A stretch of DNA of 64,000 nucleotides from Subtercola boreus (GTDB lineage: Bacteria > Actinomycetota > Actinomycetes > Actinomycetales > Microbacteriaceae). Every line of letters starts with the position of its first letter. The first letter of the stretch is position 1. Where the stretch lies: the NCBI RefSeq assembly GCF_006716115.1, contig NZ_VFOO01000001.1, positions 186,001-250,000 of the forward strand. The letters run 5' to 3'. The translations under genes and the position numbers were made by a program. Shown in pieces: positions 39,965-50,006 of the stretch. Below the pieces are notes generated by a model, which saw only the letters and a program-made list of their open reading frames with translations, was not told the DNA's origin and made no database searches.

Positions 39965-41050
39965 ATGCTGAAGAATTTCGGCTGGTCCTTCGTGGTGCTG
40001 CTCGTGGGCCTCGCCCTCGGGTTCCTCTACGGCGGACCGACAGCCCTCGTACTGGTGATCGTGCTCAGCGTGCTCGAGATCTCGCTCTCGTTCGACAACG
40101 CGGTGGTCAACGCCACCATCCTCGAGCGTATGAACGCGGCCTGGCAGCGCATCTTCCTCACCGTCGGCGTCATCATCGCCGTCTTCGGGATGCGGCTGGT
40201 GTTCCCCTTCCTCGTCGTGGCGGTCACCGCCGGGCTCGGCCCGGTGCAGGCCGTGCAGCTGGCGTTCGAGAAGGGCGATCCGGCCGTCCCCGGCACCTAC
40301 GGCTTCATCCTCAACGCCGCACACCCCGCGATCGCCGGCTTCGGCGGCATGTTCCTGCTCATGCTGTTCCTCGACTTCATGTTCGACGAACGCGACGTCC
40401 TCTGGATCAAGCCTGTCGAGAAGGTGTTGCAGATCGTCGGGCGGGTTCCGGGCGCCAGCACGATCGTGTCGATCATCGTGCTCGTGCTGGTCTCCCAGTT
40501 CGTCGCCGAAGACCCGGGCACCGTGCTGCTCAGCGGCGTCATCGGCATCGGGGCGTTCCTGCTCGTCACGGCGCTCGGCAAGGTGTTCGAGCAGACGGCC
40601 GAGGAGGGCGGCGGGGAGGACATCGACCCCGTCAAGCCCGGTCGGCAGGTCAAGATCGTCGTCGGCCGCGCGGCGTTCTTCCTCTTCCTCTACCTCGAGG
40701 TGCTGGATGCGAGTTTCTCGTTCGACGGCGTCATCGGCGCCTTCGCCATCACCTCAGACCCGATCGTCATCGCGATCGGTCTCGGCGTCGGGGCGATGTT
40801 CATCCGGTCGCTCACCATCTTCCTCGTACGTCAAGGCACGCTCAGCCAGTTCGTCTACCTCGAACACGGGGCCCTCTGGGCCGTCGGGGCGCTGGCGGTC
40901 ATCCTCCTCATTTCGATCCGACTGGAGATCCCCGATGTCGTCACGGGGCTCGTCGGCATCGTCTTCATCGGCGCCGGGTTCCTGTCGAGCATCGTGCGGA
41001 ACCGCCGGGTGAAGGCCCGTGAGCTCGGCGGATCGGTGCAGGTGGGCTGA
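39965..41050 (+). CDS. DUF475 / TerC-like integral membrane protein
   Basis: A membrane protein of about 361 residues with roughly nine helices. It has the internal duplication of the TerC superfamily, with the paired acidic motifs EISLSFDNAVVNA near residue 36 and DASFSFDGVIGAF near 250, which may form a metal-ion path. TerC-like proteins have been tied to manganese export and tellurite resistance. ATG 39965 has AGGA 6 bases upstream; ATG 39959 and TTG 39938 are in frame. Preceded by the rpoC terminator, so it needs its own promoter (a TAGACT box lies at 39932-39937). Confidence 0.83.
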   Translation: MLKNFGWSFVVLLVGLALGFLYGGPTALVLVIVLSVLEISLSFDNAVVNATILERMNAAWQRIFLTVGVIIAVFGMRLVFPFLVVAVTAGLGPVQAVQLAFEKGDPAVPGTYGFILNAAHPAIAGFGGMFLLMLFLDFMFDERDVLWIKPVEKVLQIVGRVPGASTIVSIIVLVLVSQFVAEDPGTVLLSGVIGIGAFLLVTALGKVFEQTAEEGGGEDIDPVKPGRQVKIVVGRAAFFLFLYLEVLDASFSFDGVIGAFAITSDPIVIAIGLGVGAMFIRSLTIFLVRQGTLSQFVYLEHGALWAVGALAVILLISIRLEIPDVVTGLVGIVFIGAGFLSSIVRNRRVKARELGGSVQVG

Positions 41051-41079
41051 CTCAACCCGCCTGACTCAGGTGGGCTGAC

Positions 41080-42312
41080 TCAGGCGGGTTCCGGATGCCC
41101 GGGGTCATCCTCGGCATCTCGCTGCTCCAGTGCCTCCAGCACCTGCATCGCCACCAGCCGCCCCGCCCGGTCCGCCCCGATCGTCGACGCCTGCGGCCCG
41201 TAGCCCGCGAGGAACACCCGTGGGTCGCGGAGTGCGCGCCCCTCCGCTGCAGCCACCCCGCCGCCCGGTTCGCGGAGACCGAGCGGGTCGAGGTGGCCGA
41301 GTTCCGAACGAAATCCGGTCGCCCAGATGATGGCGTCGGCCGGCTCGAAGCTGCCGTCGGCGAAGCGAACTCCGCCCTGTTCGATGCTCGTGAACATCGG
41401 TCGCGCCACGAGAACCCCGCGCCGCAGAGCGTCGAGGTTGCGGGCCGTTGCGGGGAGACCGGTTCCGCTGATGATGCTCGGCAGCACGCGCCCGGCCGCC
41501 GCCGCGTCGTTCTGCTGGGCGACCGCGGCGAGCCGGCCCTCGATGCTCGCGCTCGCCTCACCCGGCTCGTCGCCTGCGAACGAGACCGGTCGGCGGGTGA
41601 CCCAGGTGGTGGATGCCGCGATCCCCTCCAGCTCGAGCACGAAGCCCACCGCGGAGGTACCGCCGCCGACCACGATGACCCGGAGGCCGCTGAACTCGGC
41701 GGCCGATCGGTACTCGGGGGTCGCGAGCTGGCGCCCGGCGAACGTCTCGATGCCGGGGACGTACGGGCGGATCGGCGCGCCCCATGTGCCGGTGGCGTTC
41801 ACCAGGATGGCGGTGGTGATCGCGCCACGAGCAGCGTCTGCGGTCGTGCTTGGGGCCATCACGCCGGCGACCACCCCGCGGAGGTACTCGACGCGCAACC
41901 GGCCGGACGCGACATCCGGAGCCGCCTCGCGCACCCCCGTCACCGTCACCGGCCGGAACACCTGCAACCCGAAGTGCTGCTCGTACGCGGCGTAGTACTC
42001 GCCCACCACGTCGCGGGCGGCACGGCCCCGGTCGGCCGTGTCGAAGCTCAGGCCGAGCTCCCGCATGCCCGGCAGGTCGTTGACCCGGTGCGCCGTGCCG
42101 AGTCGCAGCGACTCCCAGCGGAACTGCCACGCGCCGCCGGCAGCGGGGGAACGGTCGAGCACGACCAGATCCTCACCGGGCGTGAGACCGCGGCGCGCCA
42201 GGTGATGGGCGACCGAGAGCCCCGCCTGCCCGGCGCCGACGATCACCACCCGGGCGTGCGAGGGGAGAGCCGCATCGGGTGCATCGGCGGAGTGCGGGTC
42301 AGCCACGGGCAT
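41080..42312 (-). CDS. FAD/NAD(P)-dependent flavoprotein monooxygenase-like protein
   Basis: A 410-residue cytosolic flavoprotein of the FMO/CzcO group. FAD-binding [20 protein letters not shown] is near residue 22-41, the second dinucleotide motif [13 protein letters not shown] near 210, and the ATG-type motif [13 protein letters not shown] near 340. [15 protein letters not shown] matches the conserved GG.W of these oxygenases. It overlaps the end of the upstream spermidine-synthase-like gene by 14 bases. Substrate unknown. Confidence 0.85.
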   Translation of the reverse strand: MPVADPHSADAPDAALPSHARVVIVGAGQAGLSVAHHLARRGLTPGEDLVVLDRSPAAGGAWQFRWESLRLGTAHRVNDLPGMRELGLSFDTADRGRAARDVVGEYYAAYEQHFGLQVFRPVTVTGVREAAPDVASGRLRVEYLRGVVAGVMAPSTTADAARGAITTAILVNATGTWGAPIRPYVPGIETFAGRQLATPEYRSAAEFSGLRVIVVGGGTSAVGFVLELEGIAASTTWVTRRPVSFAGDEPGEASASIEGRLAAVAQQNDAAAAGRVLPSIISGTGLPATARNLDALRRGVLVARPMFTSIEQGGVRFADGSFEPADAIIWATGFRSELGHLDPLGLREPGGGVAAAEGRALRDPRVFLAGYGPQASTIGADRAGRLVAMQVLEALEQRDAEDDPGHPEPA

Positions 42313-43243
42313 CCGGAGCAATGTCGTGCACCGCACGAGCGTCGCCGATGAACGCCGTGAGCCGCTCGGTTCCCACCAATCCGCTCGGATGCGGCCCCGC
42401 CGCCTGCAGCGCCGCCGCCAGCGAGACGAGGCCGGCCCAGCGGGAGGCGAACAGAACGGCGTTGCCTTCGTCGAGGTCCTCGGTGAGAGCCTGGGCGCCG
42501 GCGACCAGCACGAGCGGGAAGACCTCGGCCAGGCTCGCCGCGGCCGCCCGCGCGACCGGCAGATCGCGGTCGTCGGCCACATTGACCGCCAGCACCCCCG
42601 CATCACCGAGCAGCGCGACGAGTTCGCGGTAGAACTCGACGCTCGCGAGGTGCGCTGGTGTCGCTGACCCGAGGTACACGTCCGCCACGATGAGGTCGAA
42701 CGGGGCGGATTCGGATGCCCGGTCGAGCCCCGCCCGGGCGTCGTCGATGATCACACCGAGGTCGATGCCCTCGGGCAGGGGAGCCACTTCTGTCACGAGG
42801 TCGAGGAGGTCGGCCTCGAACTCGATCACGGTCTGCGGCGAGCCCGGCCGTGTCGCGGCGATGTACCGGGCCAGGGTGAGAGCACCTCCGCCGAGGTGCA
42901 GCACGCGGAGGGGTGCGCCGGCCGGGGCGAGCAGATCCGCGAGGTTCGCGATGCGCCGCAGGTAGTCGAACCGCAGCGAACGCGGATCGCCGGTGAACAC
43001 GTGCGACTGCTGTTCACCGCCGATGTAGAGGGTGAAGCCGCTGCCGCCGATGTCGTCTGCACGGAGCTCGGCGGCCAGACCGCTCAGGCGGAGACGGCGG
43101 TGCACCGGGGGGATCATCCGCACCAGCCTAGGGTCTGCAGCCGGTCTCGCCCCCACCTTCGGGTGAACCTCCCCAGATGATTTTGCGCCCCGACTTGTCT
43201 CTCCGCTATCTTGAGCGTTGAGCATCCCGACTACCGTAGTCAT
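42299..43243 (-). CDS. Spermidine synthase-like methyltransferase-fold protein (copy 2)
   Basis: A protein of up to 314 residues. [67 protein letters not shown] and [19 protein letters not shown] line up motif by motif with the protein at 31182-32081, so the two are paralogues. The first about 42 residues are polar and lie outside the domain; ATG 43117 (MIPPVHRRL) is a plausible alternative start. Overlaps the monooxygenase gene by 14 bases, suggesting co-translation. Confidence 0.78.
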   Translation of the reverse strand: MTTVVGMLNAQDSGETSRGAKSSGEVHPKVGARPAADPRLVRMIPPVHRRLRLSGLAAELRADDIGGSGFTLYIGGEQQSHVFTGDPRSLRFDYLRRIANLADLLAPAGAPLRVLHLGGGALTLARYIAATRPGSPQTVIEFEADLLDLVTEVAPLPEGIDLGVIIDDARAGLDRASESAPFDLIVADVYLGSATPAHLASVEFYRELVALLGDAGVLAVNVADDRDLPVARAAAASLAEVFPLVLVAGAQALTEDLDEGNAVLFASRWAGLVSLAAALQAAGPHPSGLVGTERLTAFIGDARAVHDIAPDARG

Positions 43244-43284
43244 CGCCTGGTATGACCCTCGCTGGGTGCCATCTGACGGGGGCC

Positions 43285-46200
43285 ATGATGGCTGTACTGC
43301 TGTATCGGATCGGCGCTTTCGCCGCTCGCCGGCACTTCCTGGTCATCGGGGTGTGGCTGCTCATCGTGGTCGCCGCGATCTCCGGTGCCATCGCCTTCCC
43401 GGGCAAGGGTTCCCCTGCGGTGGAGATTCCGGGCACGCAGTCGCAGACCGCGATCGATCTGCTCGGCAGCCGCTTCCCGGCAGCCAACGGGGGCAGCTCG
43501 AAGGTCATCTTCGTCGCGCCCGAGGGGCAGAGCATCCGGAGCTTCGAATCGCAGATCTCCGGTGTCGCCGCGAAGATGAAGACGCTGCCGAACCAGGCGA
43601 ACGTGACCGACCCGTTCGACACCTCGGGAGCTCCCGCCGTCGCTGCTGCCGCCGCCGCACAGATCGCCCCCGACAACTCGATGGCGTACATCTCGATCTC
43701 GTACACGGTGCCGGCCACCGACCTCACCGATGCCGACACCGAAGCCCTCGAGGCGATGGGCGACAGCATTACGGATGACGGACTGACCGTCGCCTACGCC
43801 GGGGTGAAGGCACCCGAGGCCGCGGCCGACGACAGCCAGGAGGCAGGCGGGATGGTCATCGCCCTCATCATCCTGGCCATCACGATCGGCTCGCTGCTCG
43901 CCGCAGGCATGCCGCTCATCACCGCGCTCTTCGGGGTCGCGATCTCGACCACCTCGATCACCATCATCGCCGACTTCGTGACGATCTCGTCGTCGGCTCC
44001 GATCCTGGCCCAGATGCTCGGGTTGGCCGTGGGCATCGACTATTCCCTGTTCATCGTCGCCCGGCACCGCTCCCAGCTCGCCGCGGGCACACCGGCCCGG
44101 GAGTCCGTCGCGATCGCGACGTCCACCGCGGGCAGCGCCGTCATCTTCGCCGGCATCACCGTGATCATCGCGCTGATCGGGCTGTCGGTGGTCAACATCC
44201 CGTTCCTCTCGGTGATGGGTCTGGGCGCTGCCTTCGGCGTGCTGCTGGCCGTCGCCGCGGCCGTCACTCTGCTTCCCGCCATCCTCGGCCTGCTCAACAC
44301 CACGTTGGTGCCGAAGCCCGGCTCCCGCACCGAGCGGCGCGAACGCGAGCTGCAGAACCCGAGGCACGACACGAAGCCCACTCTCGGTCGCCGGTGGGTG
44401 CGCCTCGTGACGCGCCGGCCGCTGATCGCGGTGATCGTCGTTCCGCTCGCCCTGCTGGCGCTCGCCTTCCCGGCGCTCCACCTCGCACTGACCGTGCCCG
44501 ACGCGGGCTACGACGCCCCGGGCAGCCAGTCCCGCGTCGCCTACGAGCTGCTCGACAAGGGGTACGGGCCGGGCTTCAACGGCCCGCTGCTGGTGACCGC
44601 GGACATCGGGTCGGTCGAAGCGCAGAACCTTCAGGGCGCCCTCGACGCGCTGGGAAAGCAGTTCACCGGCATTCCCGACGTGGACACGGTGAGCCCGGTC
44701 ATCCCGAACAGCGCCCTCGACATGGCGATCGTCTCGCTGACGCCGTCGAGCGCACCCGATTCTGAGGCGACGAAGCAGCTCGTCCAGACGTTGCGGGACG
44801 ACGCGCCGGCCTTCGAGGCAGCGAACGGGTTCACCTACATGGTCACCGGGCAGACCGCCGTGGCGATCGACATCTCCCAGCAACTGGGCGATGCCCTGCC
44901 GATCTTCGCGCTGGTCGTGGTCGGGCTCTGCCTGGTGCTGCTGACGATGGTCTTCCGTTCGCTGGCCGTGCCGATCAGCGCGACCCTCGGCTTCCTGCTC
45001 TCCGTCGCGGCCTCGCTCGGCGTCGTGACCCTGGTCTTCAACGACGGCGTGTTCGCCGAGGTGTTCGGCGTGCAGAAGGTTGGGCCGGTGATCAGCTTCA
45101 TGCCGATTCTCGTGATGGCCGTCCTGTTCGGCCTCGCGATGGACTACCACGTCTTCCTCGTCTCCCGGATGCGCGAGGAGTTCTCGCGCACCGGGGAGGC
45201 GCGGGCATCCGTTCTCGACGGCTTCAGCGCCGCCGCCCGCGTGGTGACCGCGGCGGCCCTGATCATGTTCAGCGTGTTCGCCTCGTTCGTTCCCGGTTCC
45301 GGTGCGGCGGTGCAGCCGCTGGCGTTCGCGCTCGCGGCGGGTGTGCTGATCGACGCGTTCCTCGTGCGGATGACGCTCATCCCGGCGATCATGGCCATGC
45401 TCGGAACGCGCGCCTGGTATCTGCCGGCCTGGCTCGGGCGGCACCTGCCGAACGTGGACATCGAGGGCGAGAAGGTGCACGAACTGATCGCCGCCCGCGA
45501 CTGGCGGCCGGGTGACGCCGAGGCGCCCGCGCACGGCGCGCCGGCTCTGGATGATCGGGGTGCGCTCGCTCCGGGCGCCGAGGTCGACGCGGCTGCGTCG
45601 GCTGCGTCGGCTGCCGATGTGGGGGCTGTCGCGGCCGAGTCCCCGGGCCCGGCGCCCGTCAGCCGCTCGGCCGCTGCCGCCGAGAGGCGTGCCCTCGCCA
45701 GGGCCGCGAGGATCGAGGCGAAGAACGAGCAGAAAGCGGCCCGCGCCGCCCAGCTCGCCCCGCCCGTCGAACGCCCCGCGATCACGGACGCTGTCGCAGC
45801 GGGTTCCCTCAGCGTGGCCGGCCAGCAGCCGTTCGACCTGCGGGTCGAAGCCGGTGGCGTCGCCCTGATCGTCGAGGAGCCGGGCGCCGAATCCCAGCTC
45901 GGTGCCGATGTGGGAGGGGCTGCTGTACTGGCAGCGCTGATGGGGCGGCTTCCCCACTTCACGGGCCACCTGAGCGTGCTGGGCCATCCGCAGCCGTTCG
46001 AGTCGTCGGCCGTGCGTCGACGGTCGCGCCTCGTGATGGGCGTCGATGCCGACCCGTCGACCCTCACCGTGGGCGAGTACCTCCTCGGCGAGGTGCGGCT
46101 CGATACCCGCCGGGCCGAGCGGCACCGCCGACTCGAGCGGGTCGGTGCGTACCTGCGCGTGCTCGAAGGAGTCGTGGCGACGCCGTCGGGTGCAGACCTC

Positions 46201-46509
46201 CCCGGCCCGGCGACCGACCAGTCGACCCCGCTCGCGGCGCTCGGTCTTGCGGCGCGCTGGTGCATCGACGTTGCGCTGGCGCTCGCCTCCTCCGCCGAGC
46301 TGATCGCCATCGATCTGCGACCCCTCGAGGACGGGCTCGCCGGCGACCTCCTGGCCGCGGTGGCCGCCGAGGCGGGCCGGAGTGTCACCCTGGTCTGCGC
46401 TGTGTCCAGCGCGACCGCGACCACGACCACCGCCCCGACGGGCCGCCCCCTCGTCACCGTGCAACTCACTGCCGCTCCGATCCAGACCGAACAGGGAGCC
46501 CTCGTATGA
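43285..46509 (+). CDS. MMPL/RND-family transporter with a fused ABC-like C-terminal domain
   Basis: A membrane protein of about 1,074 residues. Two RND repeats each have an extracytoplasmic loop and end in the MMPL signature: VGIDYSLFIVARHRSQL and FGLAMDYHVFLVSRMREEF, the Asp-Tyr pairs that carry protons. After the last helix comes an Ala-rich linker (about 745-815), then some 250 residues laid out like an ABC ATPase (SLSVAGQQPFDLRVEAGGV, LAALMGRLPHFTGHLSVLG, LTVGEYLLGEVRL, ALALASSAELIAIDLRPLED) but without a Walker A GxxGxGKS. ATG 43285 chosen; ATG 43252 also in frame. Its TGA overlaps the YhgE start (ATGA). Probably exports lipids or drugs. Confidence 0.85.
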   Translation: MMAVLLYRIGAFAARRHFLVIGVWLLIVVAAISGAIAFPGKGSPAVEIPGTQSQTAIDLLGSRFPAANGGSSKVIFVAPEGQSIRSFESQISGVAAKMKTLPNQANVTDPFDTSGAPAVAAAAAAQIAPDNSMAYISISYTVPATDLTDADTEALEAMGDSITDDGLTVAYAGVKAPEAAADDSQEAGGMVIALIILAITIGSLLAAGMPLITALFGVAISTTSITIIADFVTISSSAPILAQMLGLAVGIDYSLFIVARHRSQLAAGTPARESVAIATSTAGSAVIFAGITVIIALIGLSVVNIPFLSVMGLGAAFGVLLAVAAAVTLLPAILGLLNTTLVPKPGSRTERRERELQNPRHDTKPTLGRRWVRLVTRRPLIAVIVVPLALLALAFPALHLALTVPDAGYDAPGSQSRVAYELLDKGYGPGFNGPLLVTADIGSVEAQNLQGALDALGKQFTGIPDVDTVSPVIPNSALDMAIVSLTPSSAPDSEATKQLVQTLRDDAPAFEAANGFTYMVTGQTAVAIDISQQLGDALPIFALVVVGLCLVLLTMVFRSLAVPISATLGFLLSVAASLGVVTLVFNDGVFAEVFGVQKVGPVISFMPILVMAVLFGLAMDYHVFLVSRMREEFSRTGEARASVLDGFSAAARVVTAAALIMFSVFASFVPGSGAAVQPLAFALAAGVLIDAFLVRMTLIPAIMAMLGTRAWYLPAWLGRHLPNVDIEGEKVHELIAARDWRPGDAEAPAHGAPALDDRGALAPGAEVDAAASAASAADVGAVAAESPGPAPVSRSAAAAERRALARAARIEAKNEQKAARAAQLAPPVERPAITDAVAAGSLSVAGQQPFDLRVEAGGVALIVEEPGAESQLGADVGGAAVLAALMGRLPHFTGHLSVLGHPQPFESSAVRRRSRLVMGVDADPSTLTVGEYLLGEVRLDTRRAERHRRLERVGAYLRVLEGVVATPSGADLPGPATDQSTPLAALGLAARWCIDVALALASSAELIAIDLRPLEDGLAGDLLAAVAAEAGRSVTLVCAVSSATATTTTAPTGRPLVTVQLTAAPIQTEQGALV

Positions 46510-48431
46510 GCATGCTGTCGACACTCCTGAAATCCGCCGATCGGGCACCCCGGTCGTCCGCCGCCCGGATGATCGCCCTCGTGCTCGCCGTCGCGACACC
46601 CCTGCTCGTGGCCGGTGTCGCCGTCTCCGCGTTCTCGAACACCGCGGAGAGCGCGTCGGGCGCACCGAACCTCCCCGCAGCCGTCGTGAACCTCGACGCC
46701 ACCGCGAAGACCGTGGTCAACGGCGCAGAGACGACCGTTCCCGCCGGAAAACTGCTGACCACCCAGCTCGTCAGCGGCCAGGCCGGATCGGGTTTCAGCT
46801 GGACGCTCACCAGCGCAGACCTCGCGCAGCAGGGCCTCGACTCGGGGGAGTACTCGGCAGTCGTCACCATTCCGAGCAACTTCTCCGAACTCTACGTCTC
46901 GACCGGCACGAGCGCCCCGGCGGCTGCCTCGCTCGAGGTCACCACCAATGGCGCACAGAGCTACGTCGCCGCTCTGCTGGCGACGGCACTCTCGACGAAC
47001 GTGAACGATGCGCTCGCGACCGGCTTCACCCAGAGCTACGTCAAGGGTCTGCTCGGCGGCTTCACGAGCATCCACGACCAGCTGACGACCGTCGCCGACA
47101 AGAGCACCGAACTCTCGACGGCGGCCGGGCAGGTGTCGCAGCTCGGGGCGGGCGTCGCCGACGGCGTGGGCAAGCTCGCCGTCGGAGCGGAAGGTCTCAG
47201 CAGCGGGCTCCAGACCGCCGCGACGTCACTCGAACCGCTGCCCGCTGCGACCAGCGACCTCGCGAAGCTGGCTGTCGTCGCGAGGGACGGCAGCGCGCTG
47301 CTCTCCGACGGGATCACGGAGACCGCCCGGAAGCAGGACGACATCGAGGCGCGTCAGCTCGACCTGAACCTGAAGATCGCGGCTCTCTCGGCCGACCTGC
47401 CGAAGCTGACGGCGGCCGAGGTCGCCGCCCGGGTGGCCGAGATCAAGAAGCTCTCCGATGATGTCGCGCTGTCGAGCCTCGACGTCGGACTCTCCCTCGA
47501 CGCGGGTGCGGTCGCCGGGGCCCTGCTGAAGGGCGGAAACTCCCTGATCTCGACCGGCACGACCACCCTCGCCGACAGCATGCCCGGCCTGGTGACAGGC
47601 ATCGCGGGCGCCGCGAAGGGCGCGGGCGACCTGACCACAGGGCTCCAGGGACTCAACAGCTTCAGTCCCCAGCTCGTGCAGGGCACGGCGGGCGTCGCCT
47701 CGGGCGTCAGCCAGCTCTCCTCCGGGCTCGGCGAGGCCGCCGGGAAGATCCCGACGTACACCGCCGACCAGCAGACGACTCTCGCGACCGTCGTGGCCAC
47801 CCCGGTCGTCACCACCGTGACCGACAGCCAGGCCCTGCCGAGCGCCCGAGTGGCGACCGCTTCGGTGATGGTCCCGGTGGCCCTCTGGCTCGGCGCGTTC
47901 GCGCTCTACCTTCTGCTGACACCGTTCACGACACAGGCGCTCGCCTCCTCGGCGGGGGCATTCCGCATCCTGCGGCAGTCGCTGCTTCCCGCGCTCGGAC
48001 TCGCGGTGATCCAGGCGCTGGCGGTCGTGCTGGGGTTGCAGCTCCTCGGCGTGAACTCCCCGAATCCGGTGGGGAGCGCCCTGTTCATCCTGGGCCTCTC
48101 GCTCGCCTTCGTCATGGTGCACCAGGGACTTGTGGCTCTGCTCGGCCGGGTCGGCCGGATGATCTCCCTCGCGTTCCTCGTGCTCCAGGTCGTGGCGGCC
48201 GGCGTGCTGCTTCCCGTTGCACTCAGCCCCGCCTGGTTCCAGACGCTCTCGACGATCCTTCCGCTGTCGGCAGCCGTGCGCGGAATGCAGGGGCTCCTGA
48301 CCGGAGCGGGTGCGGATGGCGGGGCGGCCGTCGGGGGAGTCATCGTGACCCTCGTGGTGGTGGCCGCGGTGGGGGTGGCGTTCACTCTGGTCGCGATTTC
48401 GAGGCGACGCAGCGTGACCTCCCTCAGCTGA
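46506..48431 (+). CDS. YhgE/Pip-family membrane protein
   Basis: A 641-residue protein. One N-terminal helix (MIALVLAVATPLLVAGVAVS), then a large extracytoplasmic region rich in Ala/Gly/Ser/Thr heptads (LSTAAGQVSQLGAGVADGVG, GAAKGAGDLTTGLQGL) typical of YhgE coiled coils, and about five to six helices at the end with ABC-2-permease-like topology (AFVMVHQGLVALLGRVGRM). YhgE proteins are often linked to MMPL transporters, phage receptors and ESX-type secretion. Starts inside the stop of the MMPL gene, so the two are made together and probably form one complex. Confidence 0.85.
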   Translation: MSMLSTLLKSADRAPRSSAARMIALVLAVATPLLVAGVAVSAFSNTAESASGAPNLPAAVVNLDATAKTVVNGAETTVPAGKLLTTQLVSGQAGSGFSWTLTSADLAQQGLDSGEYSAVVTIPSNFSELYVSTGTSAPAAASLEVTTNGAQSYVAALLATALSTNVNDALATGFTQSYVKGLLGGFTSIHDQLTTVADKSTELSTAAGQVSQLGAGVADGVGKLAVGAEGLSSGLQTAATSLEPLPAATSDLAKLAVVARDGSALLSDGITETARKQDDIEARQLDLNLKIAALSADLPKLTAAEVAARVAEIKKLSDDVALSSLDVGLSLDAGAVAGALLKGGNSLISTGTTTLADSMPGLVTGIAGAAKGAGDLTTGLQGLNSFSPQLVQGTAGVASGVSQLSSGLGEAAGKIPTYTADQQTTLATVVATPVVTTVTDSQALPSARVATASVMVPVALWLGAFALYLLLTPFTTQALASSAGAFRILRQSLLPALGLAVIQALAVVLGLQLLGVNSPNPVGSALFILGLSLAFVMVHQGLVALLGRVGRMISLAFLVLQVVAAGVLLPVALSPAWFQTLSTILPLSAAVRGMQGLLTGAGADGGAAVGGVIVTLVVVAAVGVAFTLVAISRRRSVTSLS

Positions 48432-48457
48432 GGCTCCACTGTGAGTAAAGTGTGCGC

Positions 48458-49957
48458 ATGAGCACAGACGACCGCACCGACGACGCCGCCCCGAACAGCG
48501 CGGAGCAGGGTGCGCCGCCCCCCGCCGCGGCGGATACCGGGGCATCCGGTGAGGCGGCCGTGCCGACGGTCGGACTGCCCGCAGAGAGTGCGGAGCCCGC
48601 CTCCACCTTCGCCGGCGAGCCCTCCGCTGACAGTGTGTGGGCCGAGTCGGAGTACCCCGGTCAGCCGGTTCCGGATGTCGCGGGCGAGGCCTCGCAGGGC
48701 GAAGCTGCCGAGCCGTCCTCTGCCGCTGCGGGCACGGCCGCGGCTGCGGCCCCGCCGGCGCCCGCTCCCATCGCGCAACCGCTGACCGACGCATCCGAAG
48801 TCTTCGACGTTCAGCCCGCGCCGGAAACCGTTCCACGCTGGGAGGCGCCGGGGGCTGGGCCTGCGGCCGTCGCCGAGCCTGCTGCCGCCGCGCCTGCTGC
48901 TGAGCCTGCTGCTTTCGCTGCGCCAACCGCGGGTGATGGGCCCGCCGCTGTCGCTGGCCCCGCCGCCGTCGTTCGGCCCGCCACCGAGGCCGCGCCTGTC
49001 GTCGTTCCCGCGGCGCTGTCCGCCACCCCGGCCACTGCCCCGCGCTACCCGGCGGCGGCGGAGTCCGCGGAACCCGCCGCACCGCCCGCATCCCTCGAAT
49101 CCCCCAGCGAGACGGGGGCGGTGGCCTACCCGGCAGCCGCCTTCATCCCGCCGCCCGCGGCGTTCGCCGCTCCGGTGGCACCGGAAGCCGCCCCGACAGG
49201 CGCCTCCGCAGCGACCCCACCCGCCGCCCAGGGCCAGGCCTCGCCAGCGGCAGGTCTCGCCACGGCAGGAGTCGCGGCGACCGGTCTCGCCGCGGGTGGC
49301 GGTGCTGCGGCAGGCACGGGCACCGGCGCAGCCGCCGCGTACCCCGGGCCCGGATTCGCTGCGCCCACGGCGATCGCCGTGCCGATTCTCACGCCCCCGA
49401 AGCGCCGCAGCAACCGCGGTTTCGGTATCCTGGTCTCGCTTCTCGCAACCCTCGTCTTCGCCGTCGTGTACGCCGCGGCGGGTGCCGCGATCCTCGCCTT
49501 CTCCGTGCCGGGGTCGCGCCTCGTCTCCGTGGTCGGCCAGTTCGCGGCGAGCCCGGCCTTCTACGTGCCCGTGATCTTCTTCGCGCTCGCCCTCATCCTC
49601 ACGGTCGTCATCGTCAACCGGGCCGGTTGGTGGGCCTACGTACTCGGCGGCTTCCTGATCGCCGTCGTCGTCTACGGCGCGGCCATCCTCGGCGCCCTGC
49701 TCGCCGTGCAGGCGTGGACGTTGTCGAGCGGTGACATCGCCACCTTCGTCCGGTCCCTGGTGATGGATCCCCTCACGCTCGCCGGAGCACTCGTCGCCCG
49801 GGAGGTGCCGATCTGGGCGGGAGCCTGGATCGCCTCGCACGGCCGCAAGCTCAAGGCGAAGAACCTTCTCGCCCAGGAGGAGTACGACAGGAAACTGGCC
49901 GAGACGCCGGTGGCGCAGTACCCGACGGGGGAGCCGCTGTACACCCCGACCGCGTAA
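48458..49957 (+). CDS. Ala/Pro-rich protein with C-terminal membrane domain
   Basis: A 499-residue protein I do not recognise. About 310 residues are almost wholly Ala, Pro, Glu, Gly and Val and must be disordered. Then RRSNRGFGILVSLLATLVFAV begins four hydrophobic segments (ending around FVRSLVMDPLTLAGALVAREVPIWAGAWI) and a short charged tail RKLKAKNLLAQEEYDRKL. The N-terminal part is probably cytoplasmic since there is no signal sequence. ATG 48458 lies 26 bases after the YhgE stop; a GTG two codons earlier is in frame. Possibly part of the same operon. Confidence 0.7.
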   Translation: MSTDDRTDDAAPNSAEQGAPPPAAADTGASGEAAVPTVGLPAESAEPASTFAGEPSADSVWAESEYPGQPVPDVAGEASQGEAAEPSSAAAGTAAAAAPPAPAPIAQPLTDASEVFDVQPAPETVPRWEAPGAGPAAVAEPAAAAPAAEPAAFAAPTAGDGPAAVAGPAAVVRPATEAAPVVVPAALSATPATAPRYPAAAESAEPAAPPASLESPSETGAVAYPAAAFIPPPAAFAAPVAPEAAPTGASAATPPAAQGQASPAAGLATAGVAATGLAAGGGAAAGTGTGAAAAYPGPGFAAPTAIAVPILTPPKRRSNRGFGILVSLLATLVFAVVYAAAGAAILAFSVPGSRLVSVVGQFAASPAFYVPVIFFALALILTVVIVNRAGWWAYVLGGFLIAVVVYGAAILGALLAVQAWTLSSGDIATFVRSLVMDPLTLAGALVAREVPIWAGAWIASHGRKLKAKNLLAQEEYDRKLAETPVAQYPTGEPLYTPTA

Positions 49958-49959
49958 AT

Positions 49960-50006
49960 GAATCTTCTTCACTTCATGAGCTAAGCTCAGACGGTGAAGA
50001 AGATTC
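49960..50006 (+). promoter_or_regulatory. Long inverted repeat covering the start codon of the next gene
   Basis: GAATCTTCTTCAC (49960-49972) is perfectly complementary to GTGAAGAAGATTC (49994-50006), whose first three bases are the GTG start codon. The 21-base loop holds a smaller dyad TGAGCT/AGCTCA (49977-49982, 49984-49989). In mRNA this would be both a terminator-like stem after the upstream gene and a lock on translation of the downstream gene. Confidence 0.6.

Noticed and set aside
43240-46665. 1,141-codon minus-strand frame opposite the MMPL gene
   Set aside because: Arg/Gly/His-rich shadow; the plus strand carries clear transmembrane repeats and MMPL signatures.
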